Notes: generated from the sequence alone by a model not told the origin. Positions 1-13,043 are shown, counted from the first letter of the stretch. The stretch: 64,000 nucleotides of DNA from Branchiostoma lanceolatum (GCF_035083965.1 NC_089730.1:19758742-19822741); one strand, 5' to 3'. Made by a program: numbers and translations.

Positions 1-185
1 GTACATGAAGTTGAAACAGCGCTCTGAACAGCCATTATTGAAGATCACTGGCATAACTTGTCTTGTAAGATTCTTTAGTTCTCACTGGTAATTTGGAGAC
101 TTTCTCAGCACGGAATGACGGATTGTAAAATCGATTCCGTCCTGGCGTGTGCTAATTAGCGATAAGTCATCAACCCACTCGAATG

Positions 186-285
186 NNNNNNNNNNNNNNN
201 NNNNNNNNNNNNNNNNNNNNNNNNNNNNNNNNNNNNNNNNNNNNNNNNNNNNNNNNNNNNNNNNNNNNNNNNNNNNNNNNNNNNN
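186..285. other. Assembly gap (100 N)
   Basis: Exactly 100 undetermined bases, which usually marks a scaffold gap of unknown true size. The rest of 1-519 holds only the 5' flank of the DNase II gene; I see no other gene in it. Confidence 0.97.
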
Positions 286-519
286 GGTGGGAGGGGGGCG
301 GGTATGACATTCCGATGACATGTGAAAGTTTCAGTTCCGGATCATCACATGATTAGAACGCTTGAAAGAACATCATTTATACCACTGGTACGGGTTGAGA
401 GAAGCTGTTGTCAGACCGCAATTTTCACCTTCTTCGACACAAATTTCTCCAAGAAACCAACGTCTTAAACATCTAAGACGTAAGCTTTCGTAGGACAACA
501 AAAGCTTAAGTCAAATGAG

Positions 520-3500
520 ATGTCTCCAGCGAAGTTTGTGGCGTTTCTTCCCATGTTCTGGCTGTGTCTGGGCGTTGCCGATGGTCTGGCCACTGGCCTG
601 TCCTGTCTCAATGAACAGGGAAAGGCCGTGAACTGGTGAGTCTTGTATATAGAATTTAGGCTTTATAGTAAATAAAGTAATACCATTCCGGTTGAATTTT
701 TTTATTGAAGATCTTTAAAAAGATCTTGAATCGGGCATTTAAAAGTATCAACTGACATGTACAGTTGAACCTGATTTGTGATTCCAAACTATATGGTAGC
801 AAACGTAAGTGGTCTTGTTATACACATGTTGTAGTTAGTCAAACCTGTCCGGGCAACCACCTGTCCTCAGCAATCATTTTTCCTCAGTCCCTTGGATGCT
901 CGCCTAATCCAGATTTGACTCTATGTAGTCAAACCTGGATTCAGCCACCATTCAAGGAACTTACTAGTAGGAAAAATGCAGCTAAGGACAGGTGGTTTGC
1001 TCGGGACAGGGTGGGGTTAACTCAAAATGGACAGGACAGTTTCAATGTGGCTTGTGACTGGAGTTGGTTGCCTGTGCCAGGCTTGACTGTATTTAAAAAA
1101 TGATATACCTTCACATTTCCAGGTTTATTGCGTACAAGATCCCGAAGATTGCAGAGAGTCCGCACAAGTTGGTGCAGGAAGGCCTGGGACATGTGTACAT
1201 GGATGTTAACACACAGGTGGGGTTACTGTGATTATTCCCGTTCTTCTTTCAAGTTTCATAATCTGTTGTAACATTCACACTGCTAGTTCCTTTATCTACT
1301 TGTGATGGGTTGGTCTCTTCAGCCAAAATAACATAACAGTACAAATATGTAGCCTTTTTCCTGCATGTAGGTTGCTTGCTAAAAGTTTCACACTCTTTTC
1401 TCTAAACGGGGACGGGTTAACATTATATTTCTTCTTTCTTATAAAATATAATTGATTCTTGAGCATAGCTGAGGTCAGCTCCCATTCTGAAAGATTTGAT
1501 ATCCTAACAAAGGTTGATATGAGTGTTCCCTTTTTGAATTTTTTCACTTTTTTTGTTATTGTGTGTTTTGTTTCACTTCCCATTGCAACTGGACCTTTAA
1601 TTTCGTATTCACTTCACATTTGCAGAAGTAAGTAGTGTGCATGACTTTTTCAATATTTTTCACAATCACTATTTTGCAACTGTTGCATTAATTCTCTAGC
1701 CCAATAAATCATCATGATGCATACAATTTTAGAATAATGAATCTTTGCTGGACCTGATTTTTTGTTCCCTTTGCAGAAGTGGAGTGATGTCTCCCCAGAA
1801 TCCCTGAACAACACCGACAACGCTATCGGCCGTACCTTACAGCAGATGTACAGCAGAGGAAGCAGACAGGTGTGTTATGATGTTTCAGACAAATGGTCTG
1901 TGTGTTAGTACAATGTACATGTAGTCCCATAGTTGAAATTCCTCAGAGACCATAGTATAAGTGACACATTCCATACTTTTGCCAATGTTTTTGCATAGCC
2001 AACCATAATATATAACCATAATATATTATGTACCTCTTGCCCCTTTTTAGTGACCATCAAAATTCAAATCTGAAGCCATATGATTAGCCCAAAGAGTACA
2101 GCCATAGTACTGTACATGGTGTGGAGGGGTATGTTATGTGGCTGTTACTGTAACGGTGTTAGTGTTACATCTCTGTTCTGTCCATTACCCAATCCAGGAT
2201 ATTGCCTATGTTCTATATGATGATGAGTTGCCAGACAGTATGTTAGCCGCCACCTCTACCACCAGGGGCCACACTAAAGGTTTGTGTTACTATTCACCCA
2301 TTCCATTTTGTTCTGATCACAATGTAACCTTTGAAAATAAGAACAAGTAAAGATTATGTCTAAAAAAAAGAAAAACTTTGAAAATAAAGGACATCTCTAC
2401 TGATTTCTAGATCTGGCACTTATCTGGTTGCCAAAGAGTGAATTTGATTTTTGGGCATACTTTTTCCTAATTTTTGATAGCTTATATAAAACAATTGTGA
2501 CCATGTGCACCCTGCAACATAATACAAATTACAATATGGCATACATCTATCGGTACACTGTCTTCTGTGTTTGCAGGTGTGTTAGTGTTTGATAAGAGTG
2601 GCGGGTACTGGCTGGTCCACAGCACACCAAAGTTCCCCAACCCTGCTAAGGACTGCTACTCCTGGCCTGAAAACGCCGTCATCTATGGACAGAGCTTCCT
2701 CTGTATCAGCTTTCAGTACAAGGAATTTGAAAAGATTGGTATGTTTCTCTAATCTTCTTTTTTATTGTTTTTTGGTTGAGTTTGCAAGATCATCACTTCT
2801 GCCTCTAACTTTTTTTACTGGTTCATTTACTTTAAAAAATGTCAATAATATTTGTTTGTACTTGATGAGTAAATCTCGCAACTGTTACAAATGTTAACCA
2901 CCTTGGAATAATCAATATTGCTAATTTCAGCTTTTTTTAAATTTTAGCAATGGCTTGTCTGTCTTCTTCTTGCTTAGTGCTGTGCAGTGTACAAAGTGGC
3001 GAATTTGTAGTGGCCTTAAAAGCAGTCAAATGCATGTACTATGTTTCTCTGCTTAGTCATTCACTATACTGTAGCATTTGTAACCCATTTATAGCCAAAG
3101 GAATGACATTTAATTTAATATCTAATGATAATTAATGTTAATAAGACCACTGTAATTCCAGGACAACAGCTCCTGTACACCTGGCCCAGGGTGTACGACA
3201 GCCAGCTCCCAGCATCCTTTGCTCCTGACTTCCCCTCCCTGTCCAAGGTGCTGAAAGGTCAGCACGTGGGGTCGTCGCCATGGAACCACACCCAGGTGCT
3301 CACCTCAAGGGGCAAACAGCAGTTCCACAGCTTTGTCAAGTTTGGGACCTTCAATGCAGGTGTGCAGTTTTACCCTAAAGCCATGTTAACCTCATTTTAT
3401 TAACGGAATCTTTTGGACACCCCAAATCTGATGAGAGAGTGCAAATACAAGAAATTATTGACATACATTGATGTCATTTTGATATCATTTTGTAGTAGTA

Positions 3501-5023
3501 GCTTTACAAAGCTGTAAAGTATTATTCATGACAAGTTAGAATATCAGCTACACGTACTGGAGGGTATGACATACAAGTAGGTAGATATCTATGAAAGCTA
3601 TTACAAAATGTATCGTACATGTTTAAAAAGCAACTCAGTCTCAAAAGTGTGCCTGCGAGGTGAATGTAAATGATAAGTATAACGAGATCTGATGATTTAT
3701 CCCACCCCTCTGCAGACATCTATGCCGCCTGGCTGGCTCCGTACTTCCAGACCGGACTGTTGACAGAGACATGGCAGAATGGGGCGGGCAAAATGGACTC
3801 CTTCTGTGGGAAGTACAAGGTAGATATCCGCTCCTCATGGCACTCAGAAATGAAGGGATACATGTTCAAGATTTTCTGAAAACAGAATTTTCTGGACTCA
3901 ATATGAGTGAAACAAATATCTAGAGCTTTACTTTGTATAAGGAAATTGATATATGTTGTTTACCATAACAGATGAACCTCCATACAAAGATCTAGAGGTT
4001 TTTACCTTTCAGATATACAATATACAGTAAAGAAGTACAGCCAAAGCTGTACTAGTGACCACCTAGTCACCTACATATCAAATACTATGCATATAAGTAT
4101 CACCTTGCCATTGTGACCACTTTTTTTGCCCAAACACCCAGGCATCAACAATCCAGCCTATTGTAGCCTTCTGTCTACTTTGACAATTCATATATACGTC
4201 TTGCACGTTAACCATGGTGCATACATCATTAAAGTCAAAACTGTACCATGTATGTTCAGACTTCTTTGTTGCATCCTTGCAGGTGTTGAACATCAAAGAA
4301 GTAAAACTTCCGAACAACATCAGTTTCACCTCCACCAAGGACCACTCCAAGTGGGCTATCACTCTGAACACTGGCAAACCATGGACATGTATAGGGGGGC
4401 TCAACAGACAGGTCAGAGTTTAACCTTGTCTATAGAGAATGGGGTGCCAAACTTCAGTGTGCTAAATGTTAAGACTGCTATCTACCTAGACTTCTTGTAC
4501 AGATATTTACATAATAATTATAAATTTATCTTTGCCCACACCCATGAATTTTTTGTTGTTCTCAGATCTTAAACATATAGGTTGATCATAGTCAATTCAG
4601 CTCCATAGATTGTAATTACCTGTATTAGGAAATAGGGATGTAATGAAAGAAGGATGTACATCGATGAAGGTTAGACATTCAGGTATCACTGACAAAAAGT
4701 AGTGGATGCTCCTTGAAGCGTCTGACCGTTTCCAACATATCCTGTTGCTTGTAATGAGTAACCGCTGTTTGGCATAAAGAATCATGTACATGTATGTCCT
4801 CAATGTGATGTCCATATGCATGAGGTCAGGTGATGGACTCTTGCTCCCCACAGAAAGATTCTTATATATGAGATGTCTTATGTGAAATTTTATGTGTTTT
4901 CCCCTGTAGCTGAGTCAGGAGGACCGACCTGGGGGTACTGTGTGTGTCAATCACCTCCAAATATGGCAGGCTTTCATTTCCATTGTCAAGGACATGGAGA
5001 AATGTACCAAGACTGGTGAATAG
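520..5023 (+). CDS. DNASE2: Deoxyribonuclease II (acid DNase), nine exons
   Basis: Acid endonuclease that cuts DNA to 3'-phosphate ends in lysosomes or the gut lumen. Exons: 520-635, 1123-1216, 1777-1869, 2198-2279, 2577-2738, 3162-3359, 3716-3819, 4283-4411, 4910-5023. All introns are GT-AG, and the sum is 1092 nt, i.e. 363 residues (human about 360). Residues 1-24 are a hydrophobic signal peptide. The two HxK half-sites of this PLD-like pseudodimer are present: GHTKG with H126/K128 and DHSKW with H304/K306; WLVHS carries H143. The C-terminal exon keeps the conserved PWTC and GGTVC segments. The ATG at 520 directly precedes the hydrophobic leader, which fixes the start. The first polyadenylation signal (AATAAA) after the stop is at 5329-5334, with others near 5788 and 5841. 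Alpha and beta paralogues cannot be told apart from sequence alone. Confidence 0.93.
836..1091. repeat. MITE with imperfect inverted ends, DNase II intron 1
   Basis: The left end AGTCAAACCTGTCC and the right end CAGGCTTGACT are imperfect inverted repeats of about 30 bp, and TA dinucleotides lie at both edges. This suits a non-autonomous Tc1/mariner-type element. Related sequence (TCAAACCTGGTCC, ACCACCTGTCCTCAGC) recurs at 58455-58650 downstream of the first zinc-finger gene. No coding capacity. Confidence 0.55.
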
Positions 5024-5160
5024 AGAACACTACCTACATACATCACATCATCAAGGACATGGAGAAATGTACCAAGACAGTTGACTAGATAGTAAAACCC
5101 ACATACATGTCCAACATAAAGGATCTGTATACATGTACCAAGACTGTTGACAAGACAACA
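4988..5160 (+). repeat. Tandem copies of the DNase II coding end in the 3' UTR
   Basis: The last coding stretch, starting CAAGGACATGGAGAAATG near 4988 and running to ACCAAGAC, recurs near 5052 with a similar downstream TAG, and again in shorter, more diverged form near 5128. These are short local duplications overlapping the stop codon and 3' UTR. Confidence 0.8.
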
Positions 5161-6497
5161 ACTAAAGTTAGAATTACAAATCACTAGATAACAACTCTTA
5201 CAGACTGAGATATAAACCACTTAGTCCAGGTAAACTTCCTGTTGCAAAAGAAAGGGACATAATATTATTATTTAATACTAACTTATATTTAGCTTGCAAA
5301 GGATACTGCACTGGTAGTGAAATACATGAATAAAGCTGGGTTTTGTGAAGTAGTCAATATGCAGAAATATATACTTTGTGTGTCTTGGATAAAAGTGAAA
5401 AACTGGCTGGACCAGTGTTTTTATGTGAGCATCTTCTGAGTTAGAGTTTTATACTGCTATAAATGCATTTGTATTTTGCTGTATTATGTTGTATGTATTG
5501 AGACCAGTGCTAGTGCTGTAGACCCTCTACCAGAGGACACAAACAGCCAAAGATACTGTACTGTATTGTGTTGCATTCAAGCAACTTTGGTTACATGTTA
5601 GATAAAAGTATATAACCCTCCAACTTACAATTTGTGTATTGTTAGATATTCTTCCTGCTTATTGGAATATACTAATTGCCAAGTGATTCTTGACATAAAC
5701 AGCTCTTGTGTATATCTGCCCTGGTAAAGCAAGTACTTAACTTCATGTAACTCAAATGACAGCATCCACAATGTATCAAGACCACTGAATAAATTTCAGT
5801 CTCTAGAGGTTGGAAAGACTTTAAATTGCATTATATCTAGTGAATAAAATGTTGCTAGCATGACCAAAGATATTTCCTCCTTGGGTAAATTTATTGCTAA
5901 AATTGTCAAGGACGTTGCCAGACTAAGTATGTTTGAACCGTGGTTAATAATTGTTAGATATACATGCTAATGGTATTTAGAATTATCGTTTTGAACTGTG
6001 TCTTCCCCTCTAAAGCTAACAGTGGTAGAAGTTTTAGCTGATTTGACATATCAATCAGTGAATATTGAATTTCCTTAGTTTTACCGACATTAGTTTTGGT
6101 ATAGAATTTTCCAATGAAGACCGGACTTCAATGACCCGGACTACATGTACATTTACTTGTCAAACAACATGCAGACTTTAGACTTTTCTCTGTCGTTCTA
6201 GAGTCTGAAAGGTTACCAATGGTGTAACTAAGGTTTGCTGTACTCTGTGTTAGTGGAGATATATCATAACGTGTTAAGTTGAAAGGCACGGGGCGAGTAG
6301 TACATGTACGGTTTCCTGGCTCCCGGGAATCGAACCCTGGGTCGCCAGCAGATAAACCCAACGCACTTATATATAGGTTACTACGCCTAAGGGTCCGGAC
6401 CAGTTAGAGTGGTTAGTAAGTGGCGCCTGAACCACGTTCACTAGTACTGTTACATAGTATTAGGAATTTGGTGAATGTACAGTTAGTGGTGTCTCAG
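5024..6497. other. Intergenic: DNase II 3' UTR and PIPOX upstream region
   Basis: AT-rich, with polyadenylation signals for the upstream gene between 5329 and 5850. A tRNA-derived SINE-like repeat occupies about 6117-6392. I see no gene. Confidence 0.6.
6117..6392 (-). repeat. tRNA-derived SINE-like repeat
   Basis: On the minus strand the segment from about 6362 reads as a tRNA-like head with a perfect pol III B box (GGTTCGATTCC), preceded by an A-box-like segment, followed by an unrelated body. It lies just upstream of the PIPOX gene, and its outer edge is about 100 bp from the proposed ATG. Confidence 0.5.
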
Positions 6498-9400
6498 ATG
6501 GCGGAGCCGGGCGCAGTTTGGGACTGTATTGTTGTTGGAGGCGGGGTGATCGGATCTGCCACCGCACTACAGCTAGCGGGGAGAGGCGTCAGGACTCTGA
6601 TGTTAGAACAGGTAAGGATGGTCTGGCTGTCAAGTGTTTGTCCTATCCTGGGTACGGTCTGGTTGAGAAGTGTGAGTAGGTACGCAGTAACATGCACGTA
6701 GCGCCCCGGGTTGTGTATCAACCTAAATCTGATAATGTCACCGCCGCGCTATAACAACAGTTAACGTAAATAGGCGTCGGGAATCTGCTGTTAGAACAGG
6801 TAACGTTAAGTGTGGTCTGGTTGGGAAGTGTTTTTCCTATCCAATTGTTGACGGTTGGTATAGGTACGCAGCATCCTGCACGTAGCACCTCGGGTTGTTT
6901 ATCAGCCTAAATCAGATAATACCACCTCCTCCACCGCGCTACAACAACAGCTAGCGGTGAGAGGCGTCAGGCTGAGCTTATTATAAACAGGTACAGTCTG
7001 TTTGAGAAGTGTCTGTCCTCTCTTCTTGGGTAATGGTTTACTGTAGGTACGCAACATCCTGCACGTACGCAACACCCTGCACGTAGCATCTCAGGTTATT
7101 TATCAACCTAAACCAGATAATGTCTGTCGGAGGGAGGCGTCGGGACTGCCCTGATTGAACTGGTTATTATGGTCTGGTTAAGAAGTGTTTGTCTCATGCT
7201 GGACAATGATTAACTGTAGATACGCTACAACCTGCACGTAGCACCTCGAGTTATTCATCAACTTAAATCAGATAATGTCACCCAACCGCCAAGGAGGTTG
7301 AATCGATCGTATCTTAAGTGTTGTTTGATCGGCCGTTTTGTTTGTTTTTACAATAAACCAGTCGTTTGGTCGGCCATTAGTTTACGTGTTTGTTGCGAAC
7401 GTGTCCAAAATTGTGAGAAAGCGTGTTTTCAGTCACGTGATGAATATGACAAAAAGTATCGTCCTACATTTTGAAAGTCATGACAGATACTCTGGAGGGC
7501 AATAAGAAATGCTAACATCGTCCGTGCCCTTTGTCTGACTGCATGTAGTTTTTTCATCTTTGCTTAATATATTTACAAATATATATATACATAGAGAGAG
7601 AGAGATAGAGAGAGAGGGAGGGAGAGAGAGACTCGGAGGATAGATATAGATATAAATGTGTAGATATAGATATAGATATTGATAGATCTTTTTTTTGTCC
7701 GTCAATGGTTTCATTAGGTTGCTATCGGCATACAATTGAGTATCACAGTTTTCTTGTAAACAACTATGTTCCTCTTTCTACTTACTAACACTTCGGCAGC
7801 CTATGTATATGCTGCCTCCTTTTTCTTAATTTCTTCTTGTTTTGCTATTAAGCTCCTCTTTTAAGAATCATAAGCATGTTTCAATCAGGTGCAAAGCTAT
7901 CTATTAGACTCATACATTGAAGGGAACACCTTTTATTTGTGTTCCAGTTCGCCCTCCCCCACGCCAGAGGCAGCTCGGTGGGCGGTACCCGGGTGATCCG
8001 CCGTGCGTACCCGCAGCAGCTCGCCTACATGGCCGACATCGTCACGCAGTCCCTCAACATGTGGGAACGCCTGGAGGAGATCACCGGCGTCAAGCTGCTG
8101 GTGTGAGTCTATGAACAATGTTTCAAATTCATAATCTTCACGTTCTGAAACGGTTTCCAATCAAAGGTAGAATTGTTACTTTCCAAGCAGAGGTTCGTCG
8201 TGTTTTAGGCGTTTTTGTCGGGCTTTCTGTTTTTGTCCTAGGCCTGTTTGCCAAAGAAAAGGCTGGACAAGATAGAGATCCCGACAAAGTCGCCTAAAAA
8301 CGCCCAAAAAGCCGAACCTCTGTTTAATGGAGAGTATAAATGTGTGTCATCAAACAACGTAGGTTTCCTAAAACGTCACGATCTATATTACACTAATACT
8401 GAAGGACTAACCTTTGCACTAAACTAAAAGCTATCTGTAACTTTAAAAGGTCACATTTCTTATAAACCATTACGTTCCTTACTACATACTAAATACTTGA
8501 TATGTGTATGTTGGAGTCCGAAGCCGTTTGTGGTAGTGGCCGATAAGACCGTGGAAGGTCTCCGCTCCAAAGCCCGTACCCTGCAGACCGTGGGCCTGCC
8601 GCACAGACTGGCGGGCGGACCTGCTCTCCGGACCGACTACCCCGCGCTACGGTACCCGGCCGAGTTCACCGGGCTCGTGGACGAGCAGGAGGCACAGATT
8701 AGAGCAGATAAAGCAATCAGGTGTTTTCTGGTAGAAAAGTTACTTCTTATTTCACATAATCATTCATTTTGCAGGTTTTATTAGAAAAAAATAGAGAGGA
8801 ATCAACGATGACTTCACGTACATGTTCATCACATGCTACCATCGCTCCCTTCCCTCCCCAGAAAGTGTTCTTACAGAAGGGCGGTGTCCTCCGGGATGGG
8901 GAGAAAGTGGAGGCCATCACACATGGTGACGTCATCACGCTGCACACGTCACGTGGTACATATCGCACCCGCCGATTGGTTCTCACCTGCGGCCCCTGGG
9001 CTGGTGACGTTCTATCCGGGATAGGGTTACATCCTCCACTGCAGGCAAATCGCACATTCCTTTTTTTATCAAATGGTCTGAAAAACAAAAGAAGTAAGAT
9101 AGCTTAAACATATTATATATGCTTGATTACAGTTTCAAAGATTGGCTTGTCATCCAACACAGGAAAATTGAAATTGATGCTTGGCCAACTTTTTCGTCCA
9201 CATGTGTTCAGCCTAGACTTCATAATGACGCCGAAAATAGTTACTCCAGCAACTGGATAGAATTTTGAGACAGCCAGACGTTCTTCATAATGACTTTCAT
9301 ATGTAATTGTTAGGCCGTTCATACTTCCTTCATCTACCCATGAACTGACGGGAAAACTATGTGGTGTACTTGGGAGGCATTCCTCTATGTAGGTGAACTA

Positions 9401-11742
9401 TTTCTGATGGACCTTTTGGATCAGGCTTTGGAGGTTCTTAATTCATTTCAGTTTGATGTTTCTCTCTTACATTGTGCTCCCAAAATCAAGGTGATGCCCA
9501 TAAACCTGCTGTACATGCGAAAGTCGCAAGGGGCGCTTATCTGCCTGCTAGATGACTTCCCGTGCCTGTTTGATGATGACAACGAGGTTGGAGCGTTTCC
9601 GTCCCTGGAACATCCCGACACCATCAAGGTGCTTGTAAATTTGTTTGCCCGATTCCCTGTTTTATGACATAGATTTGCTACTACACATATAGGAAAAGTA
9701 ATAAGACAGTGTTTCTGTCCGACATGAATCTTCTGACCACTATACGCGTCTTGAAACTTTGAAGACAGCTTGTTTTGGAGGCCACGCCTGCGCTCGTTGA
9801 GCAAAAAGCCAATCAAGAACCGTAAAGTTATTGACTCCGTAAATTATAGAATTGTACTCTCTCTCTTTCTCCATGATTCTTTCTCCCTCTCTCCCTCTCT
9901 GAGTCTCTCTCCCTCTCTAAGTCTCTCTCCCTCTCTGAGTCTCTCTCCCTCTCTCTGAGTCTTTTTCCATCTCTGAGTCTCTCTCCCTCTCTCTTAGTCT
10001 CCCTCTCTAAGTCTCTCACATTCTCTGAGTCTCTCTGATACGTTAATCTATAGTATAAACGTTATATCTTTGAAACAATCTCCCATGCTTTCCCATCAGA
10101 TCAGTTTCAGTCAGCAGGGCGGGACTGACCGGGGCCACACCGCCCACCCGGACCGGCGGGACGCTGACATGGCCGCGCAGCTAGCGGCGGACCAGGCCTT
10201 CCTCAGGGACTACGTCACCAAACACTTCCCGCACTTCGAGAGCCAACCGTGCCTGGTGGAGAGGTGCATGTATACGGTCAGTTCAATGACCTAAATTGCT
10301 AGCCTCCGATGCAGACTCCTCCCGGCTGTTTTCTTTTTCAAGTTATAGTTTTTATACCATTACATTTTTTTCTAATTCCTTCCCGGCCAACAACAAGAAA
10401 AAATGTAATAGTAAAACTGGAACTTAGAAAATGAAAACAGCCGGAAGGAGTCTGCAATGGAGGCTACTAAATTGCCCGGTGTCAAGCCAAATGTTTTCCC
10501 CTACCAAATAGTTGCGATCGCCCCTACACTTTTTGGGGTTTATAGTGACAATTAATCTATATCTTCAATATTCAGGGCTTGCTTTAACCTTAAGCTTTGT
10601 TCCTTCATGAGAAGGTCAAATCGGCCTGCAGGCCACTTTTCGTTGAGGTCTAGTGAGCCATTGGCAATGACTCTGGCTAGCCTTGGAAACTTGTAAACAT
10701 AACCCCAATCCGTCCGACGATCGGGGATCGTAAACTGAGAATGTTCTTTGGGAAAAGTGCATACGTCGCATGAAATTCAGTTACGGGAAAAGCTGTCTTA
10801 GATTCTTGTCGGCGATTGGTTCTGTCACAGCCGGCTTGGTAATTCTACATCAAGATTGAACGACATCCTAGGACAAATGTGACCACGCCGTTGACTTGAC
10901 ATCAAATCAGTCTAGACTTCGTAGCTTGAGACTGTCGCTCCTTTAGTCGAGTGGAAAATGATACAATTGATGATAGAATCCATTTACTTACAGAACACGC
11001 CAGATGGCAATTTCATCCTGGACAGACACCCTGCCCATCACAACATCGTTTTCGGTACCGGGTTTTCAGGTAAAGCTTTTTTATTTCTTTATAAAAGGAT
11101 CATGTCTTAAATCTGTTAGAGGTACCTTGTGTCACTGTACAAAAACGATCGACTTGCTACTTAGACACGGATCTTGGCAACATTGATAAATGAATAGAAT
11201 GATTATATAGACTAACCTAATTCCACCAGGGTACATATTTCCGCCACCCTAAAAAGATAGACCAAACAGATTTCCAACGCAACATCCCCCAGTATAATGC
11301 ACCCTTTTAAGTGCTAACTGTGCATACCGGGGGTGCTGCACTAGAGATCTCTCAGACCCACTGTTTTTCAAAGTGGCGGATTAATGTTAATGAACGTTAT
11401 ATTAAATTTTTGCTTTATAACATCACCGTTCCACCAGGGTATGTGTATTTATTTGTAGATGGTAAGGTTTCATGGTACCCCTTCCTCGATGACCAAGGTT
11501 TTTTTTTAAAATCAAAGTTCATATAACTCATTGGTATAAAGTGCAATTGCATTTCACTAGCGCCACAGTTTCAAGGCAACCCACGCGGTAAAGTCTTCGT
11601 GTATGTTTCCTCAGGGCACGGTTTCATGGCGGCCCCCGTGGTGGGAGAGCTCCTGTGTCAGATGGTCCTGGACCTGCCCACCAGTTATGACGTCACACCC
11701 TTCAGTCTCTCCCGTTTCCCGCGCAAAAAGTCACCTCTGTGA
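6498..11742 (+). CDS. PIPOX: Peroxisomal sarcosine oxidase / L-pipecolate oxidase-like flavoprotein
   Basis: Oxidises sarcosine, L-pipecolate or related N-methyl amino acids with release of H2O2. Exons: 6498-6611, 7948-8102, 8517-8730, 8862-9044, 9491-9628, 10100-10276, 10994-11069, 11615-11742. Sum 1185 nt, i.e. 394 residues (human 390), aligning almost gap-free with human PIPOX from memory. The N-terminus holds the FAD-binding VVGGGVIG followed by acidic LEQ. CMYTNTPDG in exons 6-7 carries the Cys that binds FAD covalently in this family. The C-terminus HGFMAAPVVGE is typical. Intron 4 appears to use a GC donor (CAG/GCAAAT), and the exon 3 acceptor has a poor pyrimidine tract. The last three residues are SPL rather than a canonical SKL-type peroxisomal signal. 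An in-frame upstream ATG at 6420 exists, but 6498 matches the family start. Confidence 0.9.
6559..7295 (+). repeat. Four decaying tandem units of the PIPOX exon 1/intron 1 junction
   Basis: Unit 1 (about 6559-6738) covers the 3' end of exon 1, its donor and about 130 bp of intron. Three further units begin near 6739, 6924 and 7123. Each carries versions of GCGCTACAACAACAG, GAGGCGTCRGG, GGTCTGGTT..AAGTGTTTGTC, CCTGCACGTAGCACCTCGGG and ATCAACCTAAATCAGATAAT. Units 2-4 are degraded in the exon-derived part. Confidence 0.85.
7577..7687. repeat. Microsatellite (GA)n and (TAGATA)n
   Basis: Runs of GAGAGA followed by GATATA/TAGATA repeats inside PIPOX intron 1. Confidence 0.9.
8179..8334. repeat. 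Hairpin MITE of the TCCAAGCAGAG family
   Basis: Left end TTCCAAGCAGAGGTTCG and the reverse complement of the right end (CAGAGGTTCGGC) match. Internal GGCGTTTTTGTCGGGC and its inverted partner extend the fold to about 50 bp per arm. Lies in PIPOX intron 2. Confidence 0.75.
9857..10037. repeat. CT-rich minisatellite, unit about 18 bp
   Basis: About nine imperfect units of CTCTCTCCCTCTCTGAGT in PIPOX intron 5, shortly upstream of the exon 6 acceptor at 10099. Confidence 0.9.
10300..10466. repeat. MITE with 37-bp inverted ends and 8-9 bp target duplication
   Basis: The ends TAGCCTCC...GGAGGCTA form inverted repeats of about 37 bp extending through GCAGACTCCTYCCGGCTG. The flanks CTAAATTGC at 10291-10299 and 10467-10475 are identical direct repeats. 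An 8-9 bp duplication suggests a hAT- or Mutator-derived element. Lies in PIPOX intron 6. Confidence 0.85.
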
Positions 11743-13043
11743 CAGACAACCCAATGGGTATCAGGACATTTCTTCGGCAAGATTTTTCACCATTACCTGT
11801 ACAATGTATTGTTAGGGTTAGGGATGAAATTTGGGTTTCGGTTAACGTTGGAGTTAGGCGCCACCTTGATGGCTTAACATCTTGACGGCGAAACGTCTAG
11901 AAACAACAAAGACAAAAGTAAGGGTAAAATGGCCACCTTGGTCCTCTGTCCCTAAATTCATCATATTTGGCCAATTCCTACTACTGAGCAACTAAAAGAA
12001 TGGCCAAAAACGCGAGCCGTGGCGAAGCCGCATTGCACTACCACTGGCTACTTAAACAAGAGCTTTTAAAAAAAGCTGGCGTTTCGGCTACGTTTATAAG
12101 TGTGAATTGTCTTTTCCCTTTACTTGAAGTAAAATCTGCCAGAGGAAGTCACTCAAGGGCTGTTCAGTCTATAAGAAAAATTGTCATTTTGGGAAATGAG
12201 TACTGTTTTAATAGAGAAAGGCAGATTGGGGAAAGCAATTTTGAAGTTACGTCACTTAACTTAAGTGCTTTTGAAAAAGCTGGTCTTGGCCTACAACTTG
12301 TGCTTATTTGTAAAATGTATAATAGGCTCATTATAAAAGCTATCAATGTAATTATGTACATGGCACGCAATAAAACATAAAATTTGAAAAAGCACCATTG
12401 AATCATCAGCACTATGGTAATTAAGTGAAATAGAAGTTCATAACAGCTAAGGTTCTATCTAAAATGACTACCAAATGTCAAACAAATCAACAGCTACCGT
12501 ATTTCTTCTAATAAAGGACGCACCCCAAATAAAGTGCGCACCCCCGATTTGGGCTTCACCGCAACCCCAATCACGCCAGCTGAGATACTTCACAGAAAAA
12601 CCTTAATAAAGTGCGCACCCCCCATCTGCCGCTGTCGCTCGGCGCGTCTCCAAGATGTGACCACGCCCCGGTATTCGGCACGCTATGAAGTCCTGGTGTC
12701 TTTCTTAATCGTTCCATTTTCAAGGAATTTTCGGGAAAACATTACCATTATTTGGGGTCAACACTTAACCCTCTACTCCGCTCAAATTTTGAGTAAAACG
12801 TTTTGAAGTTTAAACGTCACGCTGCTGAGAACCTCGCGCCAGGATATCTGACAAACTCCCTTGATATTGAAGGACCAGACGACGATCCGCTTGATTTCTA
12901 CCGGGCTAGTCAAAGACAAACGTGTAAAACGCATTTTGAGATAAAAATAAAAGTTCGTCTCTCGGCATTTATGCCGCAAAATACAGCGTTGCATTGACGA
13001 AATCATTTCATTTTCGATCACCCGTCGCCATATTGTTCAAATC

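Noticed and set aside
12000-12380. 126-codon open frame at the left end of mobile-element copy A
   Set aside because: No domain recognised; the frame in copy B starts later and is shorter, and the reverse strand is equally open. Treated as non-coding element sequence.
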